The position numbers and the translations under genes were made by a program. This document shows, one piece after another, positions 10,546-22,120 of a DNA stretch of 64,000 nucleotides. The notes below the pieces were generated by a model. That model had not been told where the DNA came from. It saw nothing but the letters and a program-made list of their open reading frames with translations, and searched no databases. The stretch is from Mesostigma viride (lineage: Eukaryota; Streptophyta; Mesostigmatophyceae; Mesostigmatales; Mesostigmataceae): NCBI GenBank assembly GCA_009746045.1, contig RPFO01000213.1:14180454-14244453 (forward strand), written 5' to 3'. Positions within the stretch are counted from its first letter, which is position 1; each line of letters begins with the position of its first letter.

Positions 10546-11668
10546 GGGGTCTACGCCTCGCTTTACGACCTGTGCCTCCACTTCTCCACGACACCGATCG
10601 CCTCATCAACAACCCCCGGCGACGGCACCTGGGTCAGCGGACCCAGCTTTCTGTCAGGGTGCCCCCGCCCCCAACTCCAACACATCATCCTCTGCTCCCT
10701 TCTCCAGCGCTCTGATGGCGAAATCTGGGCTCCATGGATCCATCTCCGCACCCACACTCCGTTCCATCCTTACGGAAGCCTTTATCAGCAGCACGTGACC
10801 CCCCTTGCTGCCGATGTGGCAGCAATTAATGGTAGGCACGCTGGCTATACTGAGCTCCCTCACCTTTCCACCACCGTCGCCTCCACCTCCACCGCCATTT
10901 TCGCCTCCACTGCCGACATCAAGGCCCAGCTCCTCGACCTCGACCAGCGCCTCCAATTAAGCCACCGCCACCGCCCTTGAGTGCTAGCTTGCACGAGTAC
11001 CGCAGGCCTCGATCACCGCCCAGGCGGTAAAGGACATCGCTGCCCATGCAGCCGGCATCTGCTGGCCCGGCCAGCGATGCTCCTTCCACAAAGACCTGCA
11101 TGGGCGGACTTGACACCACACCACCTCCACCACCTCCACCATGGCGGCGCAGCAGTCAAGCAACAAGCACTCGACCTTCGAGGAGGCCGAGCTCTCGAGA
11201 CAAGCGCAGCCACAACGTCATAGTCAAGCACTTCGACCAGCCGGTAGACGAGACCTCGACGACCCTTCTCACGGTGACATTCTTGCCCCCATGCAACTCA
11301 ATGGTGAGCTGCGGATGTCGTCTGTCCGCTTCCCCGGCGCGCGCGGGGTAAGGCTGCATGCATGGCCCGCGGCAACCGTGCTCCTCACCTTTAAGTACAT
11401 AGTGGTGGACAAGCTGTCGTTCCTTGACTGCCGCAAGAAGCTCTGGCTGACTCGCTACACGCTGGACGACGACGAGACCCTGGCCCAGCAAAAACGTCGA
11501 CGCGAGCTATATGGCCGACCTACCTTCAGCTCCGGCAGGGAGAGCGCAGGGGGGAAACCGGTATACTGGAGGGGGGCGGTCATCCACGTTGACCACAAGC
11601 CCTGGCAGGCACCTAGCTACTGCCACTCCAGCAACCTCAGTCTAGGGAATATATAACAGTAGTGTAGA
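10546..11668 (+). mobile_element. Family A half-LINE, truncated, with broken ORF1
   Basis: Contains the ORF1 protein from its middle to its end (TLDDDETLAQQKRRREL, then VYW-R-G-A-V-I-H-V-D-H-K-P-W) spread over several frames, so it is a pseudogene. The 3' UTR is missing: the copy stops at 11668 against the tail of an inverted family D element. Confidence 0.75.
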
Positions 11669-11789
11669 TTAATTAATTAATTAATTAAAATCATAGCTCC
11701 GTGGGGAGCATATGTAACACATAGCCCTGAGAAAGGGGCATCTATGGGTTTGTAATACAATCAGGGCGACAACCTGCAGGTGGAGGATG

Positions 11790-13357
11790 CCGTGTTGGTC
11801 TGTACGGCAGTACGGGGTACTCGGTAAAACCCTTGCGTACTGTAAAAATACAGGTATTTTTGCGAGGGGTAAAAAATACGCGAAAAAATATGCAGTACGG
11901 CATACGGGGTATTTTTGAAATTGTGGTAAAAAAGTACGGGGTATTATTGAGGCCAAGGCTTAAAGTACGGGGTACTCTAAGGATGTGTGGCCCTGCAGCC
12001 AACAAATGTTACTATGTACTATGCTCTCTGCTATTCATTAATGAGCATAATGGCAGTGACTTGCCACCTGCCACACTTAGATCGACATTGCAATACATCC
12101 TTCAAGTACATTTGTACATCATGTGGACATGCAAACTATTGACCATCTAACACCGGTCTCTTTTATTACAATGCGTCATTGACAACATAATACATTATTG
12201 AATGGTATCATGCACCCAGAGCTCTGGCAGCCTCGATGCAGAGGATGTCATAGCACTATAATAGATGGCAGCTTCGCTGCACAGTGACAACAAGTGCATG
12301 CCACGAATCCCTAAAAAATAAAATCATTGGCAATGAACCCAGAATTGACCTTCACTGCTGCAGCAGGTCCATACTTTGCCACTGCCGCGATCATGTTCTT
12401 GTACGAGGCGCTGGCGGCGACGTGAAACGGAATGCCATTCTCGTAAAAGAAAGAGGCCTGGGCCGGGCAAGGCGGACTTCCTGGAGCTGCGCATTGGAAA
12501 AGCACTGTGGAATCGTCTTCTGCTGCACTGCCTTGCCAGAGCCACAAGGGCCAGCACCCGGGGCAGCGGCAGGCAGAAGGGCCTTGGCAACGCGGGCACC
12601 GAGCACTGCCTTTTGCTCCTTCTTTTCCAACCGGGCTGCCTCAGCCGCCTGAAGCCTCCCGATCAGGCGTTCTACATTCCTAGACTGCTGGCAAAATGTG
12701 GCTCCCTTGTTGGGGATGTGGCCGAGATGGCCGACAGCGCGATCCTTGCTAAAGTTGCCAGGCCTGCCGAACTTGTAATCGCACAGCTTGCACGCCTAAC
12801 CACCTCTGGCCGACTACCACGTCTTCCCCACTCACGGTCTTTTCCACCTCGTCAATCAGGTGGAGGTATTGATACCCCTCTCCCCTTCTGACGACTGGAA
12901 CTCTAGGCATGGTCGCCTCTTTTAGGATTGCCTAGCGCACAATACATGAACCGGCGCACCCGCGGCACCCTCTATTTGCTTTAATTGCGTCTTCACTCTT
13001 CTGCGTCTTTCTGGAAGTGCACCCGTCCCTAAACCTTATGATTCTGCCATGCATATGCTGTCTGTCCACTTACAGCCTTTCTCCCGCGCAATAAAAAATC
13101 CTGTCAAAAAATGTAGAAAGGCACACCGTCACGCGTGTATACTAGCAAGTAGCTAAGCACTCGCTGCAATTTCAGCAATTTCAGTACCACTGACAGGTCT
13201 GGGCCTCTCCCCACCCCGTGACACGTCCGCGACCTCCAAAATCGGCTAAGTCCAAAGTGAAAAACAGTGAAAATCGTACGGCGTACGCGGTCGAAAGCGT
13301 CAGTACCGTGGAATACGGCGTATTTTCATACCCGAGGTGCCGTACGAACCAACACGG
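11790..13357 (-). mobile_element. hAT-like transposon with internal deletion, 8-bp target duplication
   Basis: GGAGGATG occurs at 11782-11789 and 13358-13365, and the empty version of the site is at 3721-3737. Ends are CCGTGTTGGTCTGTACGGCA and the inverse of CCGTGTTGGTTCGTACGGCA. Both ends carry clusters of TACGG/CGTAC words (11800-11975 and 13275-13350), like the subterminal arrays that hAT transposases bind. The interior codes on the minus strand for the N-terminal part of a BED/DUF659-type transposase only, so the element is not autonomous. Confidence 0.85.
12311..12891 (-). pseudogene. Remnant of hAT-type transposase (BED zinc finger plus DUF659 start)
   Basis: Minus-strand translation gives a BED-like finger (ACKLCDYKFGRPGNF ... 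VGHLGHIPNKGATFC, with C-x2-C and H ... C ligands), a linker (VERLIGRLQAAEAARLEKKEQ), then after a frame change FFYENGIPFHVA-SASYKNMIAAV, which closely resembles the start of DUF659 in plant and algal hAT-like transposases. The RNase-H-like catalytic core and dimerisation region that should follow are absent, and the frame ends at 12311. It can no longer transpose itself, but might still bind DNA if expressed. Confidence 0.7.
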
Positions 13358-13649
13358 GGAGGATGTACAACAACTATCACCTGCTCTGGGTGCACAAGTT
13401 GCACCTGCACCGCCATGATGGTTCATGCCTCCTAAACAAGCACAGGCACACAGGGCGGCTTGAGGAGAGGGCCTAGAAGGCCTGCATGACATATGGGGTG
13501 GAAGGTATGTGGCTATAGGCTATAGCTGGGGTACACATGGCCTCTCAGCAGAGAGTAACTCCCTGCATGGGCAAAGCATGACTTGAAATTGCTACGGCTA
13601 TAGTAAGGGCGGGTGTGGGCCCATCACGTAGGCATCAATGGCCACGTGA

Positions 13650-13760
13650 CTAAGCTTTCTAGTCTACACTGTTGCATTGGGTTAAGCATTTAGCCACGCT
13701 CTGCCTATGCAGAGAGTCACTCTCTGTTGAGAAGCCATGCCCTAGCGCTTGTATAGCTAT
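13650..13760 (+). mobile_element. Family A 3' UTR fragment ending at a TA-rich junction
   Basis: Matches the part of the A 3' UTR around GAGAAGCCATGCCCTAGC and TTGTATAGC. It is cut at TATATATAT, where the R2-like LINE begins. Confidence 0.6.
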
Positions 13761-13775
13761 ATATATCTTATAATA

Positions 13776-15262
13776 ATATAATTACTTACAGCAGAGTGAA
13801 ATCACTCAAACCAAAGCAAACGCCCAGCTATAAACCTCTATACAGAGCCATGTCAAATCTCTATACTACGAGCTATATATATATTAAAAATATAATTACT
13901 TACAGCAGAGTGAAATCACTCAAACCAAAGCAAACGCCCAGCTATAAACCTATATACAGAGCCATGTCAAAGCTCGATACTACGATAAGACCAATGGAAA
14001 CGCCTAACGGGAGGAACCTAATAGCCCTGCTGCACCGCAAAATCAGCCCGCGTACGGCGGAGCATGATGTCAGCCATGGCCCGAGTCAGCGCCACCGACA
14101 ACCGCTGACGCCAATATGACGTCCAGGTCCGCGCCGACCATGGGGCCCGCTGGCCCTCCAGGTCCAGCCGGTCCTCCCGGAGCCGGCAACACTCCTTGAA
14201 GAAGGCGGAGGTCAGGGGCCCCATGGCCCCAAACTCCTCCAGGACAAAGGGCACCACACGATGGTGCCCGACGTCGCCGTAGGCCAGGAGCTTGGCCCGC
14301 TCCGCCCGGTCCGCCGTGTAACCTGCCGTGAGGGAGGCCCCAGCCACGTGGCTAAGAGCCAAGGGCCGCGCCACCGAAACGTCAATAAGCAGATGCCGGC
14401 CACCCCCCTCAAAGTCCAGCACCACGATGTCAGGCCGGTGGTTGGGGGAATAGAAGGCAGCGCCATCCGCATATCCTCGGACCGGATGTTCGCGTGGGGG
14501 AAAACCGACCGAATCATGGCGAGCACCACCGTCAGGAGGACAGTGTGCAAATACAAATACCAATTCTGATTCTGTTGGCCCCCCATGCAGGCAAGGTAGT
14601 GAGTCCCCGTGGGATCCAGCGGCTGCCCACAGCTACCACAAGGCCGCCCGGCCGGAACAAGAGGCTGCGGGGCAAATAGCTGGTGCCGGAGCGCCACCGA
14701 GTAGTGGCTGGGAGCCAAGGCGAATGGGGGGGCCATGGGAAGAGCGCGAAGGTACGCCGAGCCCACACTCCGCAAGGAAAGCGAGAACAGCCACGCACGT
14801 CCCTGGGCGTTGAGGTCCGCAAAAAGAGCAATCCAATCAGCCGTGTGCAGAATACCCGCGTAGGTTTTCTGGTGTTTATCGATGACGCGAGCAGGGAATG
14901 CGGCGGGAGATTGAACGGAGGCGACCGAGGGAGTGCCGCGAGGGAGGTGGCGCTGTACCGCCTGAGCGGCACGGACAGGAGAACAGGCCTGCTGGATCTC
15001 AGCATAGGCCTCCTGGATGGCGGTGACGAAGGGCAAAGGGCTGCTGGGGTCCAGGAGGTCAGGCGCTGCCGTTGCCAAAAGGGGCAGGAGCCGGCAGCTT
15101 TCCGCCCACGACTGAGCGACGGAGCCCAAAAATGCTGCTGGGGCCAGCCGGGCGGCACGAGTCAGACCGCAGCCACCCATCCGTGCAGGCAGGGAGGCAA
15201 TGCGAATAGCATGTGGCGGGAGGTCGCATTGCATTACCGAAAGCCAGGCCTTGACCCCCAAG
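13776..15262 (-). mobile_element. R2-like LINE (restriction-enzyme-like endonuclease class), C-terminal copy 1
   Basis: A 5'-truncated element on the minus strand. Its last ~100 bp (3' UTR) are duplicated in tandem (about 13776-13875 and 13887-13990). The 3' side abuts a TATATATA run. The coding part is described separately. It is nearly identical to 28775-29690, with about four base changes and one 3-bp indel over 900 bp. Confidence 0.8.
14018..15261 (-). pseudogene. R2-like LINE ORF, thumb, CCHC and endonuclease region, frameshifted
   Basis: The first frame (15261 down) shows the segment LPARMGGCGLTRAARLAPAAF, common after the reverse transcriptase of such elements, then a zinc knuckle C-x2-C-x9-H-x3-C (CGSCGQPLDPTGTHYLAC). 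In a second frame (14563 to 14018) follows NHRPDIVVLDFEGGG ... LLIDVSV, the R-P-D ... D core of the restriction-enzyme-like endonuclease that nicks the target in R2, NeSL and Dualen-type elements. One frameshift near 14480 separates knuckle and nuclease. The same break is present in the copy at 28.8 kb, so it predates the duplication. Fingers and palm are missing by truncation. Confidence 0.75.
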
Positions 15263-15299
15263 ACGTCCGGCTTTCAAGTTGGAGTGTACCCCCGCGGCA

Positions 15300-16860
15300 T
15301 CTAGCAATGCCGACTAGTTTCAAGTGCGCACCAGTCAAAGTAGTTACCCTTCGCACAAACTCCAGCCACACATTTTCGTAACCGCCCTTTTGGCACCGCA
15401 GGAACTATTCTGTCTGATTCGGCCAGATTTCATCCAAGGAATCGGAAAGGAAAAACGGTGGAATCAGAAAAGGAAAACGGTGGAATCATTTTCAGCCTGA
15501 ACTAGTACAACACTATCGTCCGTTCAAGTCCGGCCTCACGGCCCATGCGACGCCATGTCGACCCGCCCATGCTTAGCCTTTTTTGCGCTAGACTAAAGAA
15601 AAATGGTCCCGTTGCCTAAGCAAAAAAATGCACCTCAGCACCTGCTAGCCATGGTAAATTTGCTAGCGATGGCAGTCTGGGAAACTTACTAACCAAACGG
15701 CGAATCAATCCAATCTCACGTTCAAAATGCCGCTTCCGTAGACATGTGTCGACTACTTTGTTTATGCGTGTGATTCAAACAAGCCAATTGTGAATTCCAG
15801 ATTAGGAGTTAAGGTTTATGGCTGGCAGGACTGATATATTGCATGACGACACACCCTTTTTTGGCTTGAGACAGAAAGCTGTATATAAATTTCTTACATG
15901 AGATGTTTGTCATGTTCATTTTGATTTTAACGCACAGCCCCCCATTCAGCATGTCGAATGGCATGCGCATGTGCTGGCCGGCAGCCACTGCCATGTCGCC
16001 GGATCAGACTGGCGTACAAACCACACAATCTTCTTGTTCACGCATGCTAACCACAACCATCGGTAAGCCGACGTTGTGCAGGAATTTTTTTTCATATGCC
16101 TTGGTTTAATAGTGGACGCTGCATCCCTGATTCGGCCGTGAAGCTTGTTGTCAGCTAGACGTTAGCAGCTGAGTGCCGGGCCGCCCTATGTGGAATAACT
16201 TTCACATTGTCCATCGGCATTAAAAGTTGAAAATTCCCTCCGATCGACCATGCCATAACAGGAAAATGCCATCATCTGTTGCAGTCCAGGCTTATATTTG
16301 CCACGATGTGGTGTGTGCCAGTTGTGCCACCTGTAATTTACATTACTAGGCTTGGTGTTCCTAGGGATTCCATTCATGGTGTTCCACTTAGTAGCCATAC
16401 CAGCATGCCTTGCAGTTTTCACAATAGATAGCCTGCAGGCCATATCAAACCCAACTCCCAAGTTGTCCAGTAATGCATGTGGTACCAATGAACCTTACCT
16501 TGTACAGTAAAATAAGTTATGATATTGGTTGATGTTGTGCGCCCGTGCTTTCAATTTGTTTCATAATCCATGTGCCGTTCAGGCATGCACGTGTGAAACA
16601 TCCAGGTATGCCTGTCATCTTCCCCCCCCCGTATGATTCAATATCTCAGAGCCCAGATTGTTGTGGCACTGCGATGATGCATTATATAGCGTTGAAGAAA
16701 ATGTGGGGCAGGTATTTGTGCAATTAACGTGCCATACGAACATTCCGGACGGTACATTCCGGTGATGTCGGGCAGTTGGGGGGTTCGCTTGGTCCCTTGG
16801 TTGCTTCCTCGCTTGGCTGCCACTGCGGGGGTGTAAGGACAGGTGCTCAAATGGAGAGAC
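15300..16860. other. No recognised gene
   Basis: Lower GC than the flanks. A 100-codon minus-strand frame (16186-16488) has no family I recognise. At 15425-15510 a short A-rich, GGAATC-containing motif is repeated. Confidence 0.5.
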
Positions 16861-16887
16861 ACTAGACGTGCATGCATGTTTGATGGA

Positions 16888-17347
16888 TGGGTGGGTGGGT
16901 GGGTGGGTGGGTGGGCGGGTGGGTGGGTGGGGTGGGTGGGCGGCGGGCGGGCGGGCGGGCGGGCGGGCGGGCGGGCGGGCGGGCGGGCGGGCGGGTGGGT
17001 GGGTGGGTGGGTGGGTGGGTGGATGGGTGGGTGGGTGGGTGGGTGGGTGGGTGGGTGGGTGGGTGGGTGGGTGGGTGGGTGGGTGGGTGGGTGGGTGGGT
17101 GGGTGGGTGGGTGGGTGGGTGGGTGGGTGGGTGGGTGGGTGGGTGGGTGGGTGGGTGGGTGGGTGGGTGGGTGGGTGGGTGGGTGGGTGGGTGGGTGGGT
17201 GGGTGGGTGGGTGGGTGGGTGGGTGGGGGTGGTGGGTGGGTGGGTGGGTGGGTGGGTGGGTGGGTGGGTGGGTGGGTGGGTGGGTGGGTGGGTGGGTGGG
17301 TGGGTGGGTGGGTGGGTGGGTGGGTGGGTGGGTGGGGGTGGGTGGGT

Positions 17348-17349
<2 letters not shown>
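16888..17349. repeat. (GGGT)n array with a GGGC block
   Basis: About 115 tetranucleotide units, with GGGC units at 16939-16995 and one phase slip near 17226. The long open frames across it are artefacts of periodicity. The plus strand has the G3N1 pattern favourable for G-quadruplexes. Confidence 0.95.
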
Positions 17350-17409
<60 letters not shown>

Positions 17410-17410
17410 C
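17350..17410. repeat. (GA)n dinucleotide array
   Basis: Directly abuts the (GGGT)n array and continues into a GT-rich run to about 17500. Confidence 0.95.
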
Positions 17411-17680
17411 ATGTGTGTGTGTCTGGCTGTCTGGGTGGGTGGGTGTGCGTGCTTGGGTGTGTGGGACAGTGTGGATGTGGGTGTGCTTGCTTGCGTGGGT
17501 GCGTGAGGGAGGGAGTGGCTGGGTGAGCGAGTCAAGCATGCACGTGTCAAACAGCCAGGTAGAAATGTCATCCTTTCCCCCCATCATGACAAATCATTGG
17601 CATGGATTGTTGTGGCACTGCCATCATGCACTACAGCGCTGAAGAAAATGACGATGGGCAAATATATGTGAAAGCGACAC

Positions 17681-17962
17681 AACATAGCCCATGGCGGTGG
17701 CTGCTATCAACAAGCAGCTCTTGCCTCCATGCACAGTCAAACACCTGCATCTTCTTCAATGCAGATTATTGACATCTCTTTTGTATATTATGTACAGATT
17801 ATTTGCATTTGTAATATTATCTGTATATCAATGCAGTTTGCAACATGTAACCAGTGTTGCTAGTAATCTGGTAATGTGAGCCGTGTTGATATCAAAGTGC
17901 TGCGATGCAAGTCATACATCAGAACTAAAGCGGCAACACTGGCTACGGACACAAAGAGTCAT

Positions 17963-17994
<32 letters not shown>

Positions 17995-18834
17995 CGTGCT
18001 TCGTGCATCGCGACTCAGGGCCTGACAAGCTGCGGCCGAGACCAATGCCGAACACACCCATGCTCAGAGCACATTGCGGATGCCAGGCACACCGCGTTTG
18101 CCATGGAACACATGGGTAGACGCTTCGTAAACGTGACAACGAATGACCCGCTGAGATCCCCACACTTGCAAGCGCACGGGAAAGGCGGCACACTTACGTT
18201 TCATAGATTAGCCGGGGCGAGATAGTAGCTCGTTTGCCTAGCCGTCATTAAGCCTATAGTAGGCGTTCCAAGAAACGCATGAAATTTCTCTACCAGTACC
18301 GGTGGCGCACTATCGGTCTATGATCGCAGAAACTTCTCTTGAAGGGGCCTTACACTGTCGTGCATGTAACCACGGAGCTTGAATGGTGGCATGACAACGA
18401 AAGAAAGTTTTCCTTAAGCCCGACCTCCCCTCCCGCATTCCACTGGTGATATTACAGCTGTTATAATTCCTGGAGCTAAAAACATGCGGAAAACATGCTG
18501 GGCGAGTCCTGTCAAAATTAAAAACCAACAGACTTAATTGACAGCGCCGTTTAAACGACAGCAAGAGCTTCCATGCCATCGAACACTGCCCGAGGTTGGT
18601 CTAATTTAAAGACTAAGCCTGCCGTCTCAGAAAAAATTGTTCTATGCTCGGAGTCCACGGAATCAGGAAGTCGGCCCGCAGGTGCCGTACAGATCCGGTA
18701 GTGACTCGTGAAGTGAAAGATTTGGGCAGATTTGGGCAGATTGGGTTTGGTCGATCCGGTCCTGGATCAGTCCGTACGCTAAAATTTGCGCGCCGTCCGT
18801 TGTACTTGAATTTTCAAGGGAAACGAATGTTGCC
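17681..18834. other. No recognised gene
   Basis: Contains a short (CA)n run at 17970-18000. No frame shows a known domain or convincing splice structure. Confidence 0.5.
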
Positions 18835-19424
18835 TCTTTCGGTAATGCAATGGGCCCGGGACCAGCTGCGCCAAGGCCGACTGGATGCGTTCGTCGTGGC
18901 CCTCGGCGGCCAGCCGGACCTGAGCCGGAAGAGCGCCCCGGAGCCAGTGAACGACGCGAGGGTGAGCGCAAAACCACAGAAGCAGACCCTTGGTCTGCGA
19001 ATCATGAAGGCGCGCAATCAAGGGCAGTACCTCAGTGCGTGCCTCGAGGGCGGCCCGCAGAGCATCGATGACAAACGCGGGGTCGCCAACCGGAACGCCA
19101 AGGACATCCAACCCATGGAGGCGCTCGTCCCGGCCCAAGAGCTGGGGCGGAAAGCCGGAGCAATCACCTTGGGGCGAGTACACCGCGCACTTGGCCAGGG
19201 TCAACTGGAGGTTGATGTCGGCCACCGCGGTCTGCAGTGCCAGCAGAGCCGCGGTGGTGTCCGGCACAGGGCCCAGAAGGTAGATATCATCCAAGTAGGC
19301 CTGAATAGCGACCGCCGGGTGGGCAGCATGGACCGCGTGGAGGCAACCCTGGAGGGGGGCGGCAAAGTACAGGGGTCCCAGGGGGTCCCCTTGCTGGGTG
19401 CCCGACCGCGACAGCAGGCTATAT
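18835..19424 (-). pseudogene. R2-like LINE reverse transcriptase fragment
   Basis: Minus-strand frame with SRSGTQQGDPLGPLYFA and AYLDDIYLLG, the B-box and catalytic Y-x-D-D motifs of non-LTR reverse transcriptase, then VLGVPVGDP and a start of the thumb. The style matches the R2/Dualen-like family of 14018-15261. The 5' side is cut at a TATATATA run (19422-19430). At the 3' side, a 17-nt word (CTTTCGGTAATGCAATG, 18836-18852) equals the minus strand of 15228-15244. Truncated at both ends, not functional. Confidence 0.7.
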
Positions 19425-19429
19425 ATATC

Positions 19430-19645
19430 TTCCACCCCGTATGACATGCAGCTAGGCCTTTTAGGCCAGTTCCCCACGCGCCGCCCCGTGCGCGCCGGCC
19501 TGATCGGGATGCATGATGACCCATCATGGTGGTGCAGGTGCATGCACCTTGTGCACCCAGAGCAGGTGATAGTTTACATCCTACACCTGCGGCTAGGTTG
19601 TAGCCCAGACTGTATCTAAAACCCTTTTGCTATCCTTCAGAGCCT
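19430..19645 (+). mobile_element. Family D-like 3' UTR fragment
   Basis: Shares the CATGGTGGTGCAGGTGCA ... GGTGCACAAG ... CAGGTGATAG words of the family D 3' UTR, diverged, without a hairpin. Confidence 0.5.
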
Positions 19646-19649
19646 ACGT

Positions 19650-21645
19650 GAGACGAAAATGGCTGACGGCGGTATGGCTGACGGCGGAGCTCAGATCTTT
19701 TGCGTCTGAGCCCCAAATTCGGTCAGACCACTTGCATTCGATGCGCCTTTTTGATACGCACATGCCAGTATAATAATCGGTTACGGCTGAAACGCAGTAT
19801 TGCAAAAGTTACGCACGCGACAAGCAGCTATGACGACCCCAAGAGCAAAACGGGGTTTGGAAAAGGAGCTTTCCGGCTCCCAGCCCAACCCACTCGCCAT
19901 CGTCCTTGCTCAGCCGCCTGGGCTCGCAACATTGCCAGCAAACCCATCGCCAAGCGCCTCGCCCGAGCCCAAGAAACCCTGCCACGAACACAAATGGCGA
20001 CATTACTTACAACCAGATTTCGCCCGCTTTTCTTTTCAGCACTGGCTGCAGCTGAACCGACAGAAGAATGCGCCGAAATAGTGCGTTACTTAGCACAGGA
20101 ACGCAAGCTCCATGGGGCCACAGCGCCCATCCCCGCCGACAACCAGGATGCGTTCCATACCAGGCCAGAGCTCCAACAACGCCTCGATCGCCATCCTGTG
20201 CAGCTTCTACCAGCTACCTATGGCCAAAATCGACGCCAAGATCCGCGCCCCAGCCCAGCCTGCGCGGCCGACAGCCACCTCGGCTTCCTCCCTCTGCAAG
20301 GATGACATCCGAGCAGTGCTGGAGGAGCACGTGACCTGGCCGTTGGCCGAGAAGCTGACCTCGCTGAACACGACCCTCAACACGGTGGAGGCCCGGGTCT
20401 CCAATGTGGAATGACCAAGGTCGTCCACAAGCTTCAGCCGCCCAGTTCACGACGCTGCACACCGCGGCGCAGGCATCTGAGACACACGCTGCACTTGTCT
20501 CTCGCCTTATAACCAGGTGGAGGGCAAGTGCGGCGTGCTCATGAAGAAGCTTGAAGCCATCGGCCGCCCACACCGAGGCCCTTGCCTCACAGGTCCCAAA
20601 GATAGCGGAGCAGAGGGCCACCATCGCATCCCAGCCACCCCGGCTGGATGCTGGTGACCTCCCGCCCCTCTCCTATGCGGACCTGCTGCGGACAGCGACC
20701 GCCTCCACCACCGACGCCATCGCTACGAAGCTCCAGGAGCTTGAAGACCTTCGCCAGGCTCAACAACGGGAGGCCACCGACCGCGCCCGCCGCGACTGCC
20801 GGGTGGTGCTGCGTCGCTTCCCCCAGAAGCCAGGTGAGACGTCAACCTCCCTCAGTTGCCGACGAGCTTAAGGACCAGCTCCTTACCCTCATGGGCCTGG
20901 TAGGTGAGGTAGAACTGCGTGGGTGCCACCGCCTTCCCCACTCACGGGACAAGGCGGCTCCCCCACCAGTCCTGCTCACCTTCCCCTCCCGTGACGGGAC
21001 AAGCAGCGGTCAGTCCTCTCTCGTCGCAAGCGGTTGCACGACCTCACCTGGACGCTGGACGACAACCTGACCCCCGCTCAGCAGCAGCAGCGACGTGACC
21101 TGTGGCCTGAATACCTCCGCCACAAGCAGGACCCCCAGAAGCCCAAGGTGTACTACTGGAGGGGCGGGGACCTGATGATCAACCACAAGATGTGGACGCC
21201 CCCAGCGGGCTAGAATAGCTTGTAGCCCTAGCTTTACTTCAATGGTAGTCACTGCATGCCGCCATGGCAGCCATGCTTAGAATGTTTGCCTAGTTGTGCC
21301 ACCTTACCTAGTCAAGTGCACCGCTAACGCACGGTACACAACCAGCCATAGCCTTAGCTTAGTCCTTGTACAGCCATGCTACGTCCTGGCTTTCGATCAG
21401 ATTACTTGCCCACGCTCCTTGTTATGATATGCTCACATGGGTCTTATTGCACCCACAGGCTGCCGGATCGTTAGCGTGCATGTCCGTTTAGCTAGCGCGC
21501 CCGAATGCAGCTGTGGCATGCCTTAGGCATGAAGGAGACTGGGGGTCTCTGCCCTTTCTCCTGTTGTCGGCACCCACAGGTTCTTCGGTGCTCCGTGACT
21601 CCCCAACGGGAGCACGAGTTTAATTAATTAATTAATTAATTAATC
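19650..21645 (+). mobile_element. Half-LINE of a divergent family (5' UTR, ORF1, 3' UTR, no ORF2)
   Basis: The 5' part contains GGCTGACGGCGGAGCTCA as in family A 5' UTRs. ORF1 runs 19830-21213, then about 375 bp of 3' UTR, the hairpin at 21591-21618 and a TAAT-type tail. No endonuclease or reverse transcriptase lies between ORF1 and the 3' end. Confidence 0.7.
19830..21213 (+). pseudogene. L1-ORF1-like protein gene, frameshifted
   Basis: Begins MTTPRAKRGLEKEL, followed by a Pro/Ser-rich stretch, a predicted coiled-coil region near 20300-20400 (VTWPLAEKLTSLNTTLNTVE), LPPLSYADLLRTATASTTD, and a C-terminal domain ending VYYW-R-G-G-D-L-M-I-N-H-K-M-W. The motif LDDNLTPAQQQQRRDLWPEY parallels TLDDDLTLAQQQRRREL of family A, so the proteins are related but clearly diverged. 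At least three frame changes are needed. Confidence 0.65.
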
Positions 21646-21735
21646 TAAAACCCATAGATGCCCCTTTCTCAGGGCTATGTGTTACATATGCTCCCCACGG
21701 AGCTATGTTCTTAGTTAATTAATTAATTAATCAAT
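21646..21735 (+). mobile_element. Family D 3' terminus (hairpin plus tail)
   Basis: Only about 90 bp, with the hairpin at 21684-21708 (ACATA/TATGT and GCTCC/GGAGC) and a TAAT-type tail. Confidence 0.75.
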
Positions 21736-21789
21736 GCCTGATCATTGCCTATTCGACCACAATAATTAATGAACAGGTATGGCAAGAGC

Positions 21790-22120
21790 AGATGCATGCT
21801 GGCCAGCCGACCTAGTGGTCCCAGCTCAATTTGAACACGGCATTCACTCCCTCTCTCTTCCTTGGACTGCTATGCAGAACAAGAAGAGGTGGCAGAAGAT
21901 TGTCCAGGCTCACACGCCAGCCCCTGTGGGCAAGCCCCCTCCCCCAAAGCGAAAGGGGCGTTTTGCTGCTCAAGTAGTGTAGTTAGGATTTTCTAGACTA
22001 GATAGCTTAGAGTTACGTTAGTTCGATTACGCGGCTTCGCCCACCACCCATCCAGCAAGGAATATGTGCTACATGATCTCCCAACGGAGTCATGTTATGA
22101 TATATAATTTAATTTAATGG
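21790..22120 (+). mobile_element. Family B LINE 3' end
   Basis: Last ~60 codons of ORF2 (DLVVPAQFEHGIHSLSLPWTAMQNKKRWQKIV), then the 3' UTR, the hairpin at 22071-22095 with a 6-bp outer stem, and an AATTT-type tail. Confidence 0.75.

Larger units (their letters stand above)
11669..13640 (-). mobile_element. Family D LINE 3' UTR, split by a hAT-like element
   Basis: A TAAT-type tail (11669-11690), hairpin at 11692-11715 and 3' UTR matching 3632-4000. The copy is interrupted at 11790-13357 and resumes at 13358. Confidence 0.75.
16575..17680. repeat. Imperfect ~140-bp direct repeat flanking the G-rich arrays
   Basis: 16578-16720 and 17535-17680 align over most of their length (GCATGCACGTGT, then CCAGGTA, a C run, TTGTTGTGGCACTGC, and TTGAAGAAAATG). 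The simple-sequence arrays lie between the two copies. Confidence 0.7.

Noticed and set aside
16186-16488. A transposase gene fragment (KDZ-type, from LGVGFDMACRL)
   Set aside because: Only a few residues resemble the family and none of the other motifs is present.
16615-17642. Long frames rich in GGWV or PPTH
   Set aside because: Artefacts of the (GGGT)n and (GA)n arrays.
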